Positions 5,257 to 7,139 of a stretch of DNA of 7,139 nucleotides are shown piece by piece. Made by a program: the position numbers and the translations under genes. This stretch comes from an uncultured Clostridium sp. (lineage in GTDB: Bacteria > Bacillota > Clostridia > Lachnospirales > Lachnospiraceae): positions 1 to 7,139 of the forward strand of contig CAKSBP010000087.1 in assembly GCA_934438135.1 (NCBI GenBank), read 5' to 3'. Below the pieces are notes generated by a model. The model had not been told where the DNA came from, ran no database searches, and was given only the letters and a program-made list of their open reading frames with translations. Every line of letters begins with the position of its first letter. Positions within the stretch are counted from its first letter, which is position 1.

Positions 5257-5353
5257 GTGATAGAACTTTTATTAATTAAACGTAAGAGTTCCTATACCTA
5301 TCTCATAAAAATAGTCCGTGGGGTATATATCAGCTTTAAAATATAGGAAAAAT
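5257..5353 (+). promoter_or_regulatory. 5' untranslated region of the phosphate operon with two possible stem-loops
   Basis: Two weak structures can be drawn. GAACTTTTA (5263-5271) pairs with TAAGAGTTC (5283-5291), with one G-T wobble. TATACC (5293-5298) pairs with GGTATA (5322-5327). Neither matches a riboswitch I recognise and neither has a T run, so this may be only an AT-rich leader. The permease ribosome binding site (GGAG, 5354-5357) follows, 7 bases before the ATG. Confidence 0.3.
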
Positions 5354-5364
5354 GGAGAAAAATC

Positions 5365-6414
5365 ATGGATATAACAGTTTCTTATTTTCTATCACAGATG
5401 CAGCATTCACCTCTTCTTTTGATATCCGTACTTCTTACGCTGGGAGTAATTTTTGTGAATGGATGGACGGATGCACCAAATGCCATTGCAACCTGTGTAG
5501 TAACAAGATGCATGACGGATCGAGCAGCAGTGCTTATGGCAGCTGTATTTAATTTCCTGGGTGTTTTGTGTATGTCACTGGTGAATGTGACTGTTATGGC
5601 GACGATTAAAAACATGGTGAATTTTAATGGAGATAATCAAATGACAATGCGTGCGTTATGTGCGGCATTGACAGCCATTGTAGTCTGGGCAGTTGCGGCA
5701 TGGTATTTTGGAATACCAACAAGTGAAAGCCATGCGTTGATTGCAGGACTGTCTGGTGGAGCTATTGCTCTACAAGGAGGAATTTCCGGTATTAACATGG
5801 GAGAATGGGCGAAAGTAATTTATGGACTTGGATTTTCAACCCTGCTTGGATTTATTATGGGTTACATAGTATGTAAATGTGTGGTGCAGTTGTGTCATAA
5901 AATGGAACGTGCGAAAACAAATCGATTTTTTACTGGGGCACAGATTGCTGGTGGAGCCGCTATGGCATTTATGCATGGGGCACAGGATGGGCAGAAGTTT
6001 ATGGGAGTTCTTCTGTTGGGAGTTTATATGACGAATAATCAGGATATGTCCGCAGGAGCTGAACTTCCTATTTGGATGATGCTGCTTTGTTCCCTTGTAA
6101 TGGGAGTTGGAACTGCGGTTGGTGGCAGGAAAATCATAAAATCAGTTGGAATGGATATGGTACGCCTGGAAAAATATCAGGGATTTTCAGCGGATTTGGC
6201 GGCCGCATGCTGTCTGCTGTTTTCTACTATTTTTGGTATTCCAGTCAGCACAACTCATACAAAGACCACAGCAGTAATGGGAGTTGGAGCAGTAAAGCGG
6301 CTGTCGGCAATTAATTTTAAAGTTGTGAAAGACATGGTTATGACCTGGATTCTTACCTTTCCAGGATGCGGGCTGATAGGATATTTTATGGCAAAGCTGT
6401 TTCCTAGATTGTAA
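5365..6414 (+). CDS. PiT-family inorganic phosphate permease
   Basis: A multi-pass membrane protein of 349 residues that would import phosphate, usually as a metal-phosphate or cation-coupled low-affinity system. The internal two-fold repeat of the family is visible. In the first half, NGWTDAPNAIAT (32-43) and GIPTSESHALIAG (116-128); in the second, HGAQDGQKFMG (204-214) and GIPVSTTHTKTT (291-302). The first motif differs from the common NGFHDAANAIAT form by T for H and P for the second A. The length is on the short side for PiT proteins but both ends look complete. Hydrophobic segments fill nearly the whole chain, with a polar loop around 176-195. GGAG at 5354-5357 supports this start. The DUF47 gene follows after 36 bp, the standard partner, so the two are probably one operon. 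Transport of another anion such as sulfate occurs in relatives and cannot be ruled out. Confidence 0.93.
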   Translation: MDITVSYFLSQMQHSPLLLISVLLTLGVIFVNGWTDAPNAIATCVVTRCMTDRAAVLMAAVFNFLGVLCMSLVNVTVMATIKNMVNFNGDNQMTMRALCAALTAIVVWAVAAWYFGIPTSESHALIAGLSGGAIALQGGISGINMGEWAKVIYGLGFSTLLGFIMGYIVCKCVVQLCHKMERAKTNRFFTGAQIAGGAAMAFMHGAQDGQKFMGVLLLGVYMTNNQDMSAGAELPIWMMLLCSLVMGVGTAVGGRKIIKSVGMDMVRLEKYQGFSADLAAACCLLFSTIFGIPVSTTHTKTTAVMGVGAVKRLSAINFKVVKDMVMTWILTFPGCGLIGYFMAKLFPRL

Positions 6415-6450
6415 GAGATAAAAAATGAATGTTATAAATGGAGGCAGAGT

Positions 6451-7065
6451 ATGAAAAAGGATACATTTTATTTTAAAAATTTATATGATTGTGTGGAATG
6501 TTCCTATCGGGCGGCACAGTTTTTAGAAGAGACAGTAAGGGAATTTGACAAAAAAACCATACAGGACAAAATGAATGAAATGCATAAACTGGAGCAGACT
6601 GGTGATGCCAAAAAACATGAAATGATGGCGGCTCTTAATAAGGCATTTATTACGCCAGTCGAGCGGGAGGACTTAGTGGATTTAAGTGATAATCTGGATG
6701 ATATTACAGATGCCATTGAAGAGGTGCTTCTGCAGATTTATATGTGTAATGTGGAGGAAATACGTGATGATGTGCTTCTGACTATTCATAGTCTGCTGGA
6801 TTGCATTCGCTGCCTGCGGGATGTATTAAAGGAATTTCCTAATTTTAAAAATTCTTCTGCAATTACGGAGTGCATTATCAAGGTAAATGATTTAGAGGAA
6901 CAGGGAGATGCATTATATATGGAAAATATGTACCGGCTGCATCAGGAAAATGATGTGCGTACGATCGTGATTTGGAGAACGATTTATGAGTGTATTGAAG
7001 CATGTTTTGATACCTGTGAACATACGGCGGATATTGTTGAAATGGTGATGATGAAGAATTCGTAA
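6451..7065 (+). CDS. DUF47 family (PhoU-like) partner of the phosphate permease
   Basis: A soluble, all-helical, acidic protein of 204 residues of the DUF47/PhoU-like family, whose genes lie beside pit genes and which are thought to control the permease or bind metal. Conserved stretches are HKLEQTGDAKKHEMMAALNKAFITP (45-69), EREDLVDLSDNLDDITDAIE (71-90), NDLEEQGDALY (in the second half) and the C-terminal ECIEACFDTCEHTADIVE. The repeated E-x-x-x-D and D-x-x-D/E clusters are those used for metal binding in PhoU-type three-helix bundles. GGAGG at 6440-6444 lies 6 bases before the ATG. No signal peptide or membrane segment is seen, so it acts in the cytoplasm, probably on the inner face of the permease. 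Cysteines are rather many (C14, C17 and several more near the middle and the C-terminus). Confidence 0.92.
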   Translation: MKKDTFYFKNLYDCVECSYRAAQFLEETVREFDKKTIQDKMNEMHKLEQTGDAKKHEMMAALNKAFITPVEREDLVDLSDNLDDITDAIEEVLLQIYMCNVEEIRDDVLLTIHSLLDCIRCLRDVLKEFPNFKNSSAITECIIKVNDLEEQGDALYMENMYRLHQENDVRTIVIWRTIYECIEACFDTCEHTADIVEMVMMKNS

Positions 7066-7093
7066 ATGATCTCTCGGAATCTTGAGTGATTAC

Positions 7094-7110
7094 TGCCAGC
7101 GTAGCTGGCA
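7094..7110. other. Short perfect hairpin after the phosphate operon
   Basis: TGCCAGC (7094-7100) pairs with GCTGGCA (7104-7110) around a 3-base loop. It lies 29 bp after the DUF47 stop. No T run follows on either strand, so it is not a standard intrinsic terminator; it could slow exonucleases at the 3' end of the operon mRNA or belong to a feature beyond the window. A second small inverted pair, TACTT/AAGTA, follows at about 7115-7128. Confidence 0.4.
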
Positions 7111-7139
7111 TACGTACTTTGGTAAGTAAATATTATCTA

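Noticed and set aside
5352..5552. ATG at 5352 as the start of a separate small protein ahead of the permease
   Set aside because: It runs out of frame over the start of the permease, has Cys/Ser-rich shadow composition, and the GGAG at 5354 serves the ATG at 5365.
7094..7110. Hairpin as the terminator of the phosphate operon
   Set aside because: No T tract follows on either strand; listed only as a hairpin of unknown role.

Overview
The window looks like a piece of a low-to-mid GC Firmicutes chromosome, most likely a Clostridia/Lachnospiraceae gut anaerobe. This rests on strong AGGAGG-type ribosome binding sites, AT-rich intergenic DNA, extended -10 promoters and the style of the proteins; the species cannot be named from sequence alone. 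All six clear protein genes are on the + strand.

Layout. (1) 1-50: a strong hairpin with a T tract, probably the end of an upstream transcription unit. (2) 86-1386: a CRISPR adaptation pair, cas1 and cas2, 11 bp apart. Cas1 keeps its catalytic residues but its annotated N-terminus is about 15 residues short, and Cas1-like codons continue upstream of the ATG until a stop next to a 5-bp tandem duplication. (3) 1387-1597: an AT-rich leader with a good promoter. (4) 1598-2718: a CRISPR array of 15 repeats plus one degenerate terminal repeat, with 15 spacers. The repeat ends in the handle ACGGAAAC typical of type III-A (Csm) systems, and it can fold into two abutting hairpins with GNRA tetraloops. 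No effector gene (cas10/csm) or cas6 lies in the window; beyond the array the DNA turns to unrelated chromosomal genes, so effectors, if present, lie upstream or elsewhere. (5) 2936-5150: a two-component system, a short KdpD-like histidine kinase without the usual cytoplasmic KdpD/Usp N-terminus, overlapping a KdpE/PhoB-type response regulator. (6) 5151-5364: a regulatory region with an exact 9-bp direct repeat at 11-bp spacing, a perfect -10 box overlapping a terminator hairpin, and possible 5'-UTR stem-loops. (7) 5365-7065: a PiT-family phosphate permease followed by a DUF47 (PhoU-like) partner.

How it fits together. cas1-cas2 would add spacers at the leader end next to cas2, and the array would be transcribed from the leader promoter and cut at the foot of the GC hairpin to give crRNAs. 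The newest spacer, read on the complementary strand, encodes GNKNAVGHRSS, a phage packaging-gene type motif, so its crRNA would be antisense to the phage mRNA as an RNA-targeting type III system needs. Separately, the two-component pair probably controls the adjacent pit-DUF47 phosphate uptake operon through the tandem repeat after the regulator gene; this link is inferred from position and repeat geometry.
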